Source of the DNA: Paludibacteraceae bacterium
GTDB taxonomy: Bacteria > Bacteroidota > Bacteroidia > Bacteroidales > Paludibacteraceae
Assembly (NCBI GenBank): GCA_024405895.1
Contig: JAKSNW010000003.1
Location: forward strand, 1-64,000
Length of the DNA: 64,000 nucleotides
Reading direction: 5' to 3'
The notes beneath the pieces were generated by a model. It saw nothing but the letters and a program-made list of their open reading frames with translations. It searched no databases and was not told the DNA's origin. This document shows, one piece after another, positions 1 through 8,637 of this stretch (position 1 is the stretch's first letter; every line of letters begins with the position of its first letter). Position numbers and translations under genes: made by a program.

Positions 1-280
1 TGCACGATGTTTTCAGAAAATATTTCGTGACCGTGCAAGACCTGCACGATGTTTTCAGAAAATATTTCGTGACCGTGCAAGACCTGCACGATGGTTTCAG
101 AAAATATTTTGTGACCGTGCAAGACCTGCACGATGGTTTCAGAAAATATTTTGACCTCCGCAAGACCTGCACGATGTTTTCAGAAAATATTTCGAGACCG
201 TGCAAGACCTGCACGATGTTTTCAGAAAATATTTGGTGACCGTGCAAGACCTGCACGATCTTTTTAGAAAATCTAAAACC
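1..280. repeat. 42-bp tandem repeat array (about 6.7 copies, truncated by window edge)
   Basis: Copies begin at 1, 43, 85, 127, 168, 210 and 252. All are 42 bp except the fourth, which is 41 bp, and the last, which decays after about 29 bp. Each unit contains the interrupted palindrome GTGCA-AGACC-TGCAC and an AT-rich block, cagaaaatattt. Because 42 is divisible by 3, one frame stays open and gives a 14-residue periodic peptide, but the 41-bp copy shifts that frame, so a protein is not supported. The array probably continues to the left of the window. Function unknown. Confidence 0.9.
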
Positions 281-369
281 ATCATTTCTGAACATCTGAT
301 TTCATATATTGCAAGCATTGCACTGCGGAAAGTTCGAGGGTGCCGCCATGGTTTGCTTAAAGATTGAGA

Positions 370-405
370 AAGGAAAAAGGCGCAACCACGAATGGATGCG
401 CCTTT
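370..405 (-). terminator. Rho-independent terminator after the DUF4293 gene
   Basis: AAAGGCGCA (376-384) pairs perfectly with TGCGCCTTT (397-405). On the minus strand the stem is followed by a T-rich tract. It lies 30 bp past the DUF4293 stop codon and closes the recR-to-DUF4293 gene string. Confidence 0.8.
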
Positions 406-434
406 GATAAAGGAGTTATGTTGCTAAAAGAGAA

Positions 435-908
435 TCAGCGGAGACGGTCGAGCGAACGAACCAAGGCCTCATCCTTACGGATACGATGAATGGCCATGAT
501 GTTCAAAATGATATTCACCAACATAAATGCAGATGCGATGCTGATGGTTTTGGCTTCGCCACCGACAAGATGATAGGCAGAATAGCAGCTCCATACAAGG
601 AGTGCGTAGTAACCAAGCATGAGGATGAGGTTGACTATCAGCAGACGAACCTGCACCATGCGACGCTTGTAGAGGAAGATGACGAAGAGAGAAAGCATCG
701 GGATGACGATGGACATGAGGAACAATCCGATGGTGTAGTGGGAGAATGCACGGGTGCCTTCTTCTGTCAATGAGAGAACGCCCAAGGCTTTCAACTGACC
801 CATCCAAGCATAGGAAGAGTCGAAGATTTCCATCAGCGGCATGAAGCAAGCCATGATGCCGAGAACCACGATTATCAAAAGGTAGAGTGATTGAATACGT
901 TGTATCAT
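435..908 (-). CDS. DUF4293 family integral membrane protein
   Basis: A 157-residue membrane protein with four hydrophobic segments at about residues 7-25, 60-80, 88-106 and 122-142. The start MIQRIQSLYLLI and the tail of basic and acidic residues match the Bacteroidota-specific DUF4293 family, whose function is unknown. It is the last gene of a minus-strand run (recR, four-TM protein, HAD protein, this gene) and starts 12 bp after the HAD stop codon, so it is probably cotranscribed. A strong hairpin terminator follows. No catalytic motif is visible. The family call is by recognition and the role is open. Confidence 0.85.
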   Translation of the reverse strand: MIQRIQSLYLLIIVVLGIMACFMPLMEIFDSSYAWMGQLKALGVLSLTEEGTRAFSHYTIGLFLMSIVIPMLSLFVIFLYKRRMVQVRLLIVNLILMLGYYALLVWSCYSAYHLVGGEAKTISIASAFMLVNIILNIMAIHRIRKDEALVRSLDRLR

Positions 909-920
909 AGTGATTTGTTT

Positions 921-1346
921 TTATTTTCCAAAAAGTTTGCCAAACAAGCCCGACTTTTTCTGCGGCAGTTTCTCTCCATAGACGTCGTCATTCGGGAGTT
1001 CGAAAGCCCGGTTCTGTTTGATCATGCGATAGATAGTGCTCCACGAAGGAAGTCCACCAAGGTTACGGTCGTCGATAAAGAGTTCAACGGTCAACTTGCG
1101 AGGGTCGAAAGCCGGTGTATCTTCCGGATGGTTGCGGTTGACGGCATAGAACTCAAGACCTCGCTGACGGCAATATTCCACAGCCTCGTCCAAGAGTTCG
1201 CCTTCGCGCACGGTCCAGAGGATAATCTGATGTCCTTCTTCTTTTTGAAGTTTCTTCAGTACATCAATAGCAAACGGAATGGGTTTGCCAATGGCAGGAT
1301 ACTCGTGTTCTACGATAGTGCCATCAAAATCAACAGCGATTCTCAT
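921..1346 (-). CDS. HAD-superfamily hydrolase, BT0820-like
   Basis: 141 residues. The N-terminus MRIAVDFDGTIVEHEYP carries HAD motif I (DFDGT, with the nucleophilic Asp). ILWTVREG fits motif II, and LFIDDRNLGG near residue 115 supplies the acidic motif IV that binds Mg2+. The short length, with no large cap, matches small Bacteroidota HAD proteins of the BT0820 type, which are predicted phosphatases whose substrate is not established here. A basic tail (KKSGLFGKLFGK) follows the domain. The start codon overlaps the stop of the upstream gene by 4 bp (ATGA at 1343-1346), indicating translational coupling. Confidence 0.8.
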   Translation of the reverse strand: MRIAVDFDGTIVEHEYPAIGKPIPFAIDVLKKLQKEEGHQIILWTVREGELLDEAVEYCRQRGLEFYAVNRNHPEDTPAFDPRKLTVELFIDDRNLGGLPSWSTIYRMIKQNRAFELPNDDVYGEKLPQKKSGLFGKLFGK

Positions 1347-1813
1347 TGGTTGTCAGATTTTTGTGATTCAGATGGATAGAAAACAGAGAAATCCTCGTCG
1401 AGTTTCTTTGTTGTAGGCTTGCAGAAAATCATGGAGACTGCGCAAATCAATGCCAAATAGAGCAAGTCGCGCTGAACCATAACATAACAGAAGAGGATGG
1501 ATGCCATCAAGCCAAAAGTAATCAAGCCGATGCGAAGGAAAGAGAGCATGCGGTAGCGTTTGAGTTTTTCAGAGGGCTTGAGAGTGCATGCATCGTCTCC
1601 CATCTTCACTACTTCGCGGTGGTGAAACCACAACGAGAAAGGGATGGATGCCAAAACGTAGATTATCAAGATGCTTTTGATGGTCACTTTGGCTTGTTCA
1701 TTATCGAAGACCATGCCAGAACGTGACATGAGATAGGAACCGACTGCCACGATGATGACCATCAGAAAACAGAGATAATAGGCCCAGACCAATGATTTTT
1801 TTACTGATTCCAT
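1343..1813 (-). CDS. Small four-TM membrane protein of unknown function
   Basis: About 156 residues from the ATG at 1813 (MESVKKSLVW). A TTG five codons upstream would overlap recR, so the ATG was preferred. Four hydrophobic helices are visible (LVWAYYLCFLMVIIVAVG, ILIIYVLASIPFSLWF, IGLITFGLMASILFCYVMV, LLYLALICAVSMIFC), with a His/Arg-rich loop after the second. The C-terminus is soluble and acidic. I do not recognise the family. It sits between recR and the HAD gene with very small spacing, so it is likely part of the same transcript. Confidence 0.75.
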   Translation of the reverse strand: MESVKKSLVWAYYLCFLMVIIVAVGSYLMSRSGMVFDNEQAKVTIKSILIIYVLASIPFSLWFHHREVVKMGDDACTLKPSEKLKRYRMLSFLRIGLITFGLMASILFCYVMVQRDLLYLALICAVSMIFCKPTTKKLDEDFSVFYPSESQKSDNQ

Positions 1814-1817
1814 ATTT

Positions 1818-2432
1818 TTATTTTGCAAAATCTATTCTATTCACAATGGAGCGGCCAAGGGTCAGTTCGTCAGCATATTCCAGCGAGTCGCCAACCGAAA
1901 TGCCTCGCGCTATGGTTGTTATCCTGACATTAGCGCCTGCCAGTTTCTTGTAGATATAGAAGGCAGTAGTATCGCCTTCCATGTTAGGGTTGAGTGCCAA
2001 TAAGACCTCGTTGACATCCTCGGTATCGACACGTTGGATGAGTGAGGCTATTTCAAGTTCGTTGGGACCAACGCCATCCATTGGCGAGATGACACCACCA
2101 AGAACATGATAGAGTCCATGGTATTGAGATGTGTTCTCAATGGCCATGACATCGGCGATATTCTCTACAACACAGATGGTTTTACCATCTCTGTTGGTAT
2201 CGGCACATACGTCACAAAGGTCTGTATCACAGATATTGTGGCATCGGGTGCAGTATTTTATATTACTGCGAAATTGTATAATACTCTCTCCCAACGCTTT
2301 GGACTCGCGTTCTTCACGTTTGAGCAACGACAGTGCCAATCGGAGTGCAGTACGTCTGCCAACACTCGGGAGTTTGGAGAGTTCGGTCACCACGTTCTCC
2401 AGAAGTCGTGAAGGAAATTCTTGCTGTATCAT
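1818..2432 (-). CDS. recR: Recombination mediator protein RecR
   Basis: 204 residues from ATG 2432 (MIQQEFPSRLLENVVTEL), the usual RecR length. The frame stays open 31 codons further upstream, but that stretch covers a terminator hairpin and a promoter, so it was excluded. Helix-hairpin-helix region KLPSVGRRTALRLAL, then a C4 zinc finger (CTRCHNICDTDLCDVC), then a Toprim domain starting ICVVENIADVMAIE with the acidic pair later at RVDTEDVNEVLLALNPN. RecR works with RecF/RecO to load RecA at gaps. First gene of a four-gene minus-strand run. Confidence 0.97.
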   Translation of the reverse strand: MIQQEFPSRLLENVVTELSKLPSVGRRTALRLALSLLKREERESKALGESIIQFRSNIKYCTRCHNICDTDLCDVCADTNRDGKTICVVENIADVMAIENTSQYHGLYHVLGGVISPMDGVGPNELEIASLIQRVDTEDVNEVLLALNPNMEGDTTAFYIYKKLAGANVRITTIARGISVGDSLEYADELTLGRSIVNRIDFAK

Positions 2433-2459
2433 TTTTTTCGGTACGTTGGAAAAGAAGTG

Positions 2460-2490
2460 CAAAGATAGTGAATCTGCAAGACAAAACCAA
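2460..2490 (-). promoter_or_regulatory. recR: Promoter for recR run
   Basis: On the minus strand there is a -7 box TATCTTTG (2460-2467) with CTTG 20 bp upstream (2488-2491 region), matching the Bacteroidota TTTG-N20-TAnnTTTG pattern with one mismatch. It lies about 28 bp before the chosen recR ATG. Confidence 0.65.
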
Positions 2491-2493
2491 GAA

Positions 2494-2524
2494 ATGCCAC
2501 CGTCACGTTTCCATGACAGTGGCA
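2494..2524 (-). terminator. Terminator hairpin after floA
   Basis: ATGCCACCGTCA and TGACAGTGGCAT form a long stem with one mismatch around a 7-nt loop. On the minus strand it is followed by TTTCTTGGTTTTG. It separates the floA-nfeD transcript from the recR promoter. Confidence 0.75.
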
Positions 2525-2550
2525 TCTTGAACGATGAGCAGAATCAGCGT

Positions 2551-3519
2551 TTATTTTTGAACTGAAGGTTTGGCAATGTTCTCACGCATGGAGGTGTCTG
2601 CAACGATGTTTTTCATCTTGTAGTAATCCATGATGCCGAGATTGCCGTTGCGGAAAGCTTCTGCCATAGCCAGAGGTACTTCTGCTTCTGCCTCGATAAC
2701 ACGAGCACGTGCTTCCTGAGCTTTGGCTTTCATCTCTTGCTCGGCAGCCACTGCCATAGCACGACGTTCCTCAGCTTTAGCCTGAGCGATGTTCTTGTCG
2801 GCTTCTGCTTGATCGATCTGGAGGTTAGCACCGATGTTCTTACCTACGTCAACGTCGGCGATATCGATAGAGAGAATCTCAAAAGCAGTACCTGCGTCAA
2901 GACCTTTGCTCAACACGAGTTTTGAGATAGAATCAGGATTCTCAAGCACGAGTTTGTGTGATTCGCTTGAACCGATGGATGAGACGATACCTTCGCCTAC
3001 ACGAGCCAAGACGGTTTCTTCGCCAGCACCACCAACGAGTTGTTTGATATTGGCACGAACGGTGACACGGGCTTTAGCCAAGAGTTGGATACCGTCTTTA
3101 GCCACAGAAGAAACGACTGGGGTGTCGATTACTTTTGGGTTTACAGACATTTGAACAGCCTCGAAAACATCGCGGCCTGCCAAGTCGATAGCGGTAGCCA
3201 TCTGGAATGGGAGATCGATGTTTGCTTTTGCAGCAGATACCAATGCATGAACCACACGGGCAACGTGACCACCGGCAAGGTAGTGAGCCTCAAGGTCATC
3301 GCGACGAACCTCACGAAGACCAGCTTTGTGAGCCTCAATCATGGCATTGATGATGGTTGATGGCGGAACTTTACGAAGGCGCATCAAGAAGAGCTGCACC
3401 AGGGAGATTTTCACGCCTGACACTCTGGCTGAAAGCCACAACCAGAATGGCACGTAGTAAAAGAAGATGATCAGCAGGATGAACAGTGCCACTGCCAATA
3501 CAATTGTTAATGTTGTCAT
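2551..3519 (-). CDS. floA: Flotillin-like protein FloA
   Basis: 322 residues. An N-terminal hydrophobic hairpin (residues about 5-32) anchors it in the inner membrane. It is followed by a long SPFH/flotillin-type domain ([31 protein letters not shown], then [20 protein letters not shown]) and an Ala/Glu-rich coiled-coil region (about 235-290: [20 protein letters not shown]). FloA scaffolds functional membrane microdomains. The length and N-terminal sequence match the bacterial FloA (YqfA) family. The gene directly upstream encodes NfeD, its usual partner, 43 bp away. Confidence 0.95.
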   Translation of the reverse strand: MTTLTIVLAVALFILLIIFFYYVPFWLWLSARVSGVKISLVQLFLMRLRKVPPSTIINAMIEAHKAGLREVRRDDLEAHYLAGGHVARVVHALVSAAKANIDLPFQMATAIDLAGRDVFEAVQMSVNPKVIDTPVVSSVAKDGIQLLAKARVTVRANIKQLVGGAGEETVLARVGEGIVSSIGSSESHKLVLENPDSISKLVLSKGLDAGTAFEILSIDIADVDVGKNIGANLQIDQAEADKNIAQAKAEERRAMAVAAEQEMKAKAQEARARVIEAEAEVPLAMAEAFRNGNLGIMDYYKMKNIVADTSMRENIAKPSVQK

Positions 3520-3562
3520 AATAACTGACGTTTAATTATGAGTTAATAATAAGTTTGTCAAT

Positions 3563-4033
3563 TTAATTCATCGGCTCAACGGTAACCACGTTGTCAACAA
3601 CGGAAACAACACGTACTTCAACGTTGTTTTCGATGATGGCATTGGACGATTTAACTTCAATGGTTTTGTTGTTGAAAACGGCCTTACCGTATGGAGCAAG
3701 TCGTGAGGAAGTGCGTCCGGTATCACCTACGGCTACTTCGTCTTCTTTGTTGTCCAAAGCCTTGCCTGGCAGTACGGTGTCGAGAGCCAGTTTGTCCAAT
3801 GCACGGGAGCGTACAAAGAAATAGATGCCCAAAGCCAAAAGCAGGAGGTTGATAATCAACACTACGAAGGCTGCGCCAAGTCCAAGATTGGCAAAGGCAA
3901 ACCATACGGAACCGCCAAGAAAGATGGTGCCAAAGACTGCGCCAAAAGAGACGCCTGGGAGAAGAAAGATTTCAAGCAGCCAGAATATCAAGCCAATAAC
4001 CATGCAGGCTGCAATAAGGATGTATTCCATCAT
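3563..4033 (-). CDS. NfeD-family membrane protein (short form)
   Basis: 156 residues (or 155 from the second Met). Hydrophobic segments at about 4-24, 30-50 and 53-74 are followed by a soluble beta-rich C-terminal OB-fold (residues about 95-156, including GRTSSRLAPYGKAVFNNKTIEVKS) typical of NfeD. The N-terminal ClpP-like protease domain of long NfeD proteins is absent. NfeD genes are regularly paired with flotillin-type genes, and here floA is immediately downstream, so a joint role in membrane microdomains is a reasonable inference. Confidence 0.9.
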   Translation of the reverse strand: MMEYILIAACMVIGLIFWLLEIFLLPGVSFGAVFGTIFLGGSVWFAFANLGLGAAFVVLIINLLLLALGIYFFVRSRALDKLALDTVLPGKALDNKEDEVAVGDTGRTSSRLAPYGKAVFNNKTIEVKSSNAIIENNVEVRVVSVVDNVVTVEPMN

Positions 4034-4044
4034 AATGAGATGTT

Positions 4045-5424
4045 TTATTGATGAGTGTTAAGCCATTCTATCTCGCAGTTGCGAGTAAGTTTGGCTTCTT
4101 GTTTCATTGTTGTACGTAATGATAGCAACTGTTGTTCCAAAATGGATATTTGGTTAGCAATTGTTTTACGTTGTGCTTCATCGGCAGTGCCATAGGCTTT
4201 GCGCAAGTCGGCCAACTGCGATTCTGCTTGAGCCATTGCCTGCTGAGCCACTTGGTATTGAGCAAAATGCTGTTTGGCATTCTCCGATTGGAACTGTTGG
4301 ATGGAGTGATAAGCCAAGCCATCCTTTATGACAAATCCTTCACCAGATATAGACGCAGTTTCTTCAGATTTACTACTGGTTTCAATAGTTTTTTCTGTAA
4401 CAGCATATCCTTTCATCTGTGCACGGGTGATTCTCTCTTGCTCAGTGCCTTCCACGTTAACACGCACAGCATTGGGAACAAAGGTATAAACCATGACCTT
4501 ACCCTTAGGCTGACGACGGTCGGTGGCAAACCAACCAATTCCAGTGTATTCATCCACCACCATCAGGTAATCGTTGGCAGTAGAATTGTAAGGAAAACCA
4601 AGGTTGTGAGGTTCAAGGAATCCGTTGCCGTTGTTGTTGGCACGGAAGATATCGTAACCTCCCATACCACTGGGGTCGTCAGATGCGAAATAGAGTGTTA
4701 CACCATCTGGATGGATAAATGGGAAGTTTTGATTGTCTTTTGTATTGACGGCTCCAGTCAAAGGAGTCGGAGTGCTCCATGTGCCATCCAGCAAACCGTA
4801 ACTCTCAAAGAGTGAGATGGTAGAGTCGCAGTTTTTAGCAAATATTTTATGATCATTGCGACCAGAAATACAGCCAGTCAAAAGGCCTACGCTATCCTTT
4901 GGTTCTTTTGTCAATGTACCGATTTCCTTAGCCAAGCGATAGACGGAGAGAATCTTGTCTAGTTCAACAACGGTGCTGTCAATCACAACGATATCGTCCA
5001 CAGATTCAAGCATGTGAACAGCTTGACGAGAGCGACGCAAAGGAACTGTAACATCCTGTTCACCTCCCTTGGAACGATAGGTTTCGTAACTTTCTACAGA
5101 CTCAGCAAAACGGTAGCATCCAAAATAGGCTTCGCCCAACATCACATAGAGTTCCTTTGGGGTATTGGATCTTTTCTTGAGGGGTTCCAATGTGTTGATA
5201 GCCTGTTCGTAATGCTTTTGAAGCAGTTGGCATTTACCTGTGCGGTAACGCAAGGTCATATTCGACGGATTTTGACGCAACTGCGACTGATAATAAGCCT
5301 CTGCCTTAGCATAGTCACCACGCTTGAACAGTGCCTCGCCTTCTGGGTATTGCGCACGAGCCAAGCTACAGAAAGACAGCAAGGTAACGGTAATTAGCAG
5401 AATATAAAATCTGAGTCTTGTCAT
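4045..5424 (-). CDS. Secreted TPR and PD40 beta-propeller protein
   Basis: 459 residues with a signal peptide (residues 1-25, cleavage near SLARA-QY). TPR-like repeats cover about 26-140 (GEALFKRGDYAKAEAYYQSQL, LRYRTGKCQLLQKHYEQAINTL). PD40-type propeller sequence spans about 230-300 (FIHPDGVTLYFASDDPSGMGGYDIF), and the C-terminus (about 385-450) is a Gln/Ala-rich coiled coil. This architecture resembles Bacteroidota periplasmic proteins that lie between peptidoglycan and the outer membrane, but no OmpA peptidoglycan-binding domain is present. Function unknown. The gene follows RNase Z by 3 bp. Confidence 0.8.
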   Translation of the reverse strand: MTRLRFYILLITVTLLSFCSLARAQYPEGEALFKRGDYAKAEAYYQSQLRQNPSNMTLRYRTGKCQLLQKHYEQAINTLEPLKKRSNTPKELYVMLGEAYFGCYRFAESVESYETYRSKGGEQDVTVPLRRSRQAVHMLESVDDIVVIDSTVVELDKILSVYRLAKEIGTLTKEPKDSVGLLTGCISGRNDHKIFAKNCDSTISLFESYGLLDGTWSTPTPLTGAVNTKDNQNFPFIHPDGVTLYFASDDPSGMGGYDIFRANNNGNGFLEPHNLGFPYNSTANDYLMVVDEYTGIGWFATDRRQPKGKVMVYTFVPNAVRVNVEGTEQERITRAQMKGYAVTEKTIETSSKSEETASISGEGFVIKDGLAYHSIQQFQSENAKQHFAQYQVAQQAMAQAESQLADLRKAYGTADEAQRKTIANQISILEQQLLSLRTTMKQEAKLTRNCEIEWLNTHQ

Positions 5425-5427
5425 AAT

Positions 5428-6342
5428 CTATAAATCAAATCGAGCGCCGTCGACGGCTGAGTAAGTCTCGGGGAAGATAGTACGGGCTTCTTCAAGAAAA
5501 GCACCGTACGAATCATAACGCGACGAATGATGACCGATGAGCAATTTGCCTACATTGGCCATCTTGGCAATCGTAGCCGCCTGAGCAGCAGAGCTATGAA
5601 GGGTTTTACGAATCCGATCTTTGTCCGACGAGAGGAATGTAGCCTCGTGATACAAGCAATCGACCCCCTCAATCAGCGGCACTATCTTCTCCAAATAAGC
5701 AGTGTCAGAGATATAGGCATAGCTGTGCGAATGGGATGGCGGTGTAGTAAGGCGTTCGTTTTCAACGACCTTACCGTCAGCTGTAATAAAATCTTCACCG
5801 GCTTTAAGGTTCTGATAGAAAGCCAACGGCACTTCAAAGGCATCAGCCATCTGCTTGTTGATATGACGCTCTTTATTCTTCTCGCGGAATACGAAGCCAC
5901 AGGTTGGTACTCTGTGTTTCAATGGGATAGTGGTAACGGAGATGGTTCTGTCGGAAAAGATTTCTTCGTAGTGATAGGGGTCGTACGGAACGAAGTTGAT
6001 TTCGTAGGGTGTGTCGGCACAGAAGTAGCGAATCATATCGCCCATAACTTTCTCGAGGTCAGCATGGGCATGGATGAACAATGGTGCTGTGCGTCCCATC
6101 AATCCCAACGAAGAAAGCAGTCCCGGCAAGCCAAGACAGTGATCTCCATGAAGGTGTGAGATAAATATATGGTTGATGGACAACATCTTCTGATGATGTT
6201 GTCGCATACGAATCTGCACACCTTCTCCGGCATCGATGAGGAAGTATTTAGAGTTCATCTTCAACATCTGAGCCGAGTGGAAGGTCTGTATGTTTGACAG
6301 GGCTGAGCCGCTGCCGAGTATGGTGACTCTGTAGTCGGACAT
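5428..6342 (-). CDS. rnz: Ribonuclease Z
   Basis: 304 residues, the normal length of the short-form tRNA 3'-end endonuclease. The N-terminus YRVTILGSGSALS begins the metallo-beta-lactamase fold. The zinc motif HLHGDH lies at about residues 64-69, and further ligands are in ISDTAY, YHEATF and GHHSSRY. It removes 3' trailers from tRNA precursors. The start overlaps the last base of the SPOR lipoprotein gene, so the pair is translationally coupled. Confidence 0.97.
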   Translation of the reverse strand: MSDYRVTILGSGSALSNIQTFHSAQMLKMNSKYFLIDAGEGVQIRMRQHHQKMLSINHIFISHLHGDHCLGLPGLLSSLGLMGRTAPLFIHAHADLEKVMGDMIRYFCADTPYEINFVPYDPYHYEEIFSDRTISVTTIPLKHRVPTCGFVFREKNKERHINKQMADAFEVPLAFYQNLKAGEDFITADGKVVENERLTTPPSHSHSYAYISDTAYLEKIVPLIEGVDCLYHEATFLSSDKDRIRKTLHSSAAQAATIAKMANVGKLLIGHHSSRYDSYGAFLEEARTIFPETYSAVDGARFDL

Positions 6343-6803
6343 TATTTCTGACGCACGAGTACCCAGGCGTCTGGATAGGTGCCGTTGATTTGTGCGATTT
6401 GAGCTTTTGCCTCTTGATAGGTGTCGTGAGTAGAGATTACCACACGGTACATACCGTTTTCGTTCATTACGATCAAAGGACGGTATTGTGATTGGAGAGA
6501 TTGGTGAAGACGTGTTGCATTTTCCTGGCTACGGAAACTGCCAACAATGACGTTGTAATGCTTCAGTTGTGATTCGTCGCCAGTTACAACGGTGTATTTT
6601 TCTGTACGAACGTTCTCTGGCTCTGTAGGCTGAGCGGTTTTTGAAGCGAGATAGTTATTAGTTGTTTCGTCGTCGTTCTGCACTTTTGATGAGTAAGGAG
6701 TACTGCTATCAGCCTCTGTATAAGCTGCTGTATACTGTGACTTACAAGCTGAGAATGTGAGCATTAAAGCTGCTGCAGAAATCAATGCGAGATTCTTTTT
6801 CAT
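6342..6803 (-). CDS. SPOR-domain lipoprotein
   Basis: 153 residues. A lipoprotein signal peptide ends in the lipobox FSAC at residues 17-20, so the mature protein should be lipid-anchored through Cys20. A low-complexity linker (about 25-70) leads to a C-terminal SPOR domain (about 80-150: KHYNVIVGSFRSQENATRLHQSL, then MYRVVISTHDTYQEAKAQI). SPOR domains bind denuded septal peptidoglycan, so a role in division or the cell wall is likely. First gene of the run that continues with rnz. A -7 box TAACTTTG lies on the minus strand at 6879-6886. Confidence 0.9.
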   Translation of the reverse strand: MKKNLALISAAALMLTFSACKSQYTAAYTEADSSTPYSSKVQNDDETTNNYLASKTAQPTEPENVRTEKYTVVTGDESQLKHYNVIVGSFRSQENATRLHQSLQSQYRPLIVMNENGMYRVVISTHDTYQEAKAQIAQINGTYPDAWVLVRQK

Positions 6804-6954
6804 ATCGGGTTTATTGTTTGATTATTTGTTTTTGTATTATTTGTTTAGGTGTTCAAATGTACTGAATCTAGTACGGTACAAAGTTAGGCAAAATATTGGT
6901 TATTTGGCACTATTCTACCCTATTTGTTTAGTATATATTCGCATAAAACCGAAA

Positions 6955-7911
6955 TTATTCTCCACGGCGGAATTTTTCGATTTCACGAACGATTTTCAAC
7001 ATATCATCAGTTACGGTGAGACGAAGGTTGCGATACTTGCCAGTCTTTACCAGATGGTTGAGAAGACTGTACATTGGCACTTCGTCAGTCCAGAATTTCT
7101 TGCCAAGGAAAATCATCGGGCTGGCATAGCCAAAGCTGAGGTAGTGATTTTGAGTGGCATCCTGGAAGAGTTCCTGCATGGTTCCGGCACTTCCCGGTGC
7201 ATAGATGATGCCACCGGATGCTTTGGTAAGAATGGTGTCTTCTCTGACGCTATTCTCGAAGTATTTGGCTATATCGGTTGCGAGTGGTGTGGCTGGTTCA
7301 TGACCATAGAGCCAAGTAGGAATGCCGAGACTGCGATATTTGGTCTGTGGGAACATGGCCATCACTTCCAACGCAGTATCAAGCCATTTCTGGTCAGTAA
7401 ATGCCGGAGCTACACTCATGATTCTGAGTGCTTCTCCGAGGTCTTCATTGGAACGGCCAGCCATCCAAGCTCCAAGGTGAGTGGCTTCCATTGCGCCAGG
7501 ACCACCACCGCTGACCATGAGTGCGCCACCCTCTGTCAGTCGTTTGCTGAGCCATGCGATTTTTGCATAGGCGTCCTCGGTACGCTGCAAGCCATGTCCG
7601 CCCATCATACCAACGACCGAACGTTCGTCGTAGTTCTTCAGGAAACGATTCATAGCATTAGATATAGAGCGGTCGTGCAGCGTACGTGCAAGTGCTTCGC
7701 CTATATCTTCCGGCACTTTTCCTGTCCGGAGATAGTGTGCATAGACTTTGGAATCGAAGCAGTTAGCTCTTGATTCCGGTTGTCCGATACGATAGCCCCG
7801 ATAGAGGGAAGATACATCATAGAGTCCGTCAATGAACGAGCGGTAAGGGCGTTCATCGCCCAAAGCATTACGAAGCTGTCGTTCTATTTCTACACTGTTG
7901 AGTGGTTTCAT
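6955..7911 (-). CDS. LOG-family Rossmann nucleotide-binding protein
   Basis: 318 residues from ATG 7911 (MKPLNSVEIERQ). The in-frame region upstream holds its promoter. The Rossmann core contains VVGMMGGHG, SGGGPGAMEATHLGA, and PGSAGTMQELFQ, a variant of the PGGxGTxxE signature of LOG/PpnN nucleotide 5'-monophosphate phosphoribohydrolases in which the second Gly is Ser. The Glu of that motif is kept. N- and C-terminal extensions make it longer than plant-type LOG proteins and closer to PpnN-like forms. The likely activity is release of a base from an NMP, but the substrate is unknown. Single-gene transcript. Confidence 0.8.
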   Translation of the reverse strand: MKPLNSVEIERQLRNALGDERPYRSFIDGLYDVSSLYRGYRIGQPESRANCFDSKVYAHYLRTGKVPEDIGEALARTLHDRSISNAMNRFLKNYDERSVVGMMGGHGLQRTEDAYAKIAWLSKRLTEGGALMVSGGGPGAMEATHLGAWMAGRSNEDLGEALRIMSVAPAFTDQKWLDTALEVMAMFPQTKYRSLGIPTWLYGHEPATPLATDIAKYFENSVREDTILTKASGGIIYAPGSAGTMQELFQDATQNHYLSFGYASPMIFLGKKFWTDEVPMYSLLNHLVKTGKYRNLRLTVTDDMLKIVREIEKFRRGE

Positions 7912-7933
7912 TGTTGTAAGATTGTATTGCCCA

Positions 7934-7965
7934 CAAAGATACAAAGTTTTCTTGGATTCTGCAAA
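7934..7965 (-). promoter_or_regulatory. Promoter for the LOG-family gene
   Basis: On the minus strand: TTTG (7962-7965), 20-bp spacer, TATCTTTG (7934-7941). This is a perfect match to the Bacteroidota housekeeping consensus, 23 bp before the ATG at 7911, and it supports that start. Confidence 0.85.
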
Positions 7966-8040
7966 TAAAACAAGGGGGCATGTTGCCATTGAGCAACACA
8001 CCCCCGAGGTGTATGATTTGTCTTGAAGCCCAATGGGCTT
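7961..8040 (-). terminator. Terminator region of the 2-oxoacid oxidoreductase operon
   Basis: Two hairpins follow the gamma-subunit stop. AAGCCC-AAT-GGGCTT (8026-8040) is a perfect stem. GGGGG..TGTTGC (7974-7986) pairs with GCAACA..CCCCC (7993-8005), and on the minus strand it is followed by TTGTTTTATTT. The T tract overlaps the -33 element of the next gene's promoter. Confidence 0.8.
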
Positions 8041-8067
8041 TAGTTACGAAATCGTGTGATATGAAGA

Positions 8068-8613
8068 TTAGTTCTCTTTTACGATAAGATCAGCACCAAC
8101 TTTCATAGCTGCCTCGTTGGCAGGGAGAAGTTTGTGGTGACGCTCTGGGAGAGATTTCTTCAAACCGAGCATAACGTTCTCGATCTCAACTACTGGGTCA
8201 ACGTGCAAGAGACCACCGAGTACCATCATATTGAAGGTCTTCTGTTGGTTCAACTCGATAGCTTTGTCTGTAGCGTCAACGCGATAAACGTTGATGTCAG
8301 TACGAGTTGGTTTGCGTGTCATACCGTTTGAGTCGTAGATGAGCATGCCACCTGGTTTTACGCGTGGTTCGAACTTGTCCATTGAAGGTTGGTTGAGTAC
8401 GATAGCCACGTCGTATGATTGAAGCAATGGTGAGCTGATACGTGTATCGCTCAAGATAACGGTAACGTTAGCGGTACCACCACGTTGTTCTGGACCGTAA
8501 GCTGGCATCCAAGTTACCTCTTTGCCTTGCAGAAGACCTGCATAAGCCAAAATTTTGCCCATCGACAGCACACCTTGGCCGCCGAAACCGGCGATGATAA
8601 TTTCTCTTTTCAT
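8068..8613 (-). CDS. 2-oxoacid:acceptor oxidoreductase, gamma subunit
   Basis: 181 residues from ATG 8613 (MKREIIIAGFGGQGVLSMGKIL). The N-terminal GFGGQGV and the motif AYGPEQRGGTANVTVILSD are diagnostic of the gamma (CoA-interacting) subunit of 2-oxoacid:ferredoxin oxidoreductases. An upstream TTG in frame was not preferred. Last of four genes in order ferredoxin, alpha, beta, gamma, with 24 bp to the beta stop. The complex converts a 2-oxoacid and CoA to acyl-CoA, CO2 and reduced ferredoxin. Whether the substrate is 2-oxoglutarate, branched-chain or another 2-oxoacid cannot be decided here. Confidence 0.93.
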   Translation of the reverse strand: MKREIIIAGFGGQGVLSMGKILAYAGLLQGKEVTWMPAYGPEQRGGTANVTVILSDTRISSPLLQSYDVAIVLNQPSMDKFEPRVKPGGMLIYDSNGMTRKPTRTDINVYRVDATDKAIELNQQKTFNMMVLGGLLHVDPVVEIENVMLGLKKSLPERHHKLLPANEAAMKVGADLIVKEN

Positions 8614-8637
8614 TGTGTTGATTATTTGCAAGGTGGA

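Noticed and set aside
27..239. 70-codon plus-strand frame with 14-residue periodic repeats
   Set aside because: It is explained by the 42-bp tandem repeat. The 41-bp copy changes the frame of the repeat peptide, and there is no RBS or family support.
1..280. Possible CRISPR array
   Set aside because: The 42-bp units are contiguous with no unique spacers, and no cas genes are present in the window.
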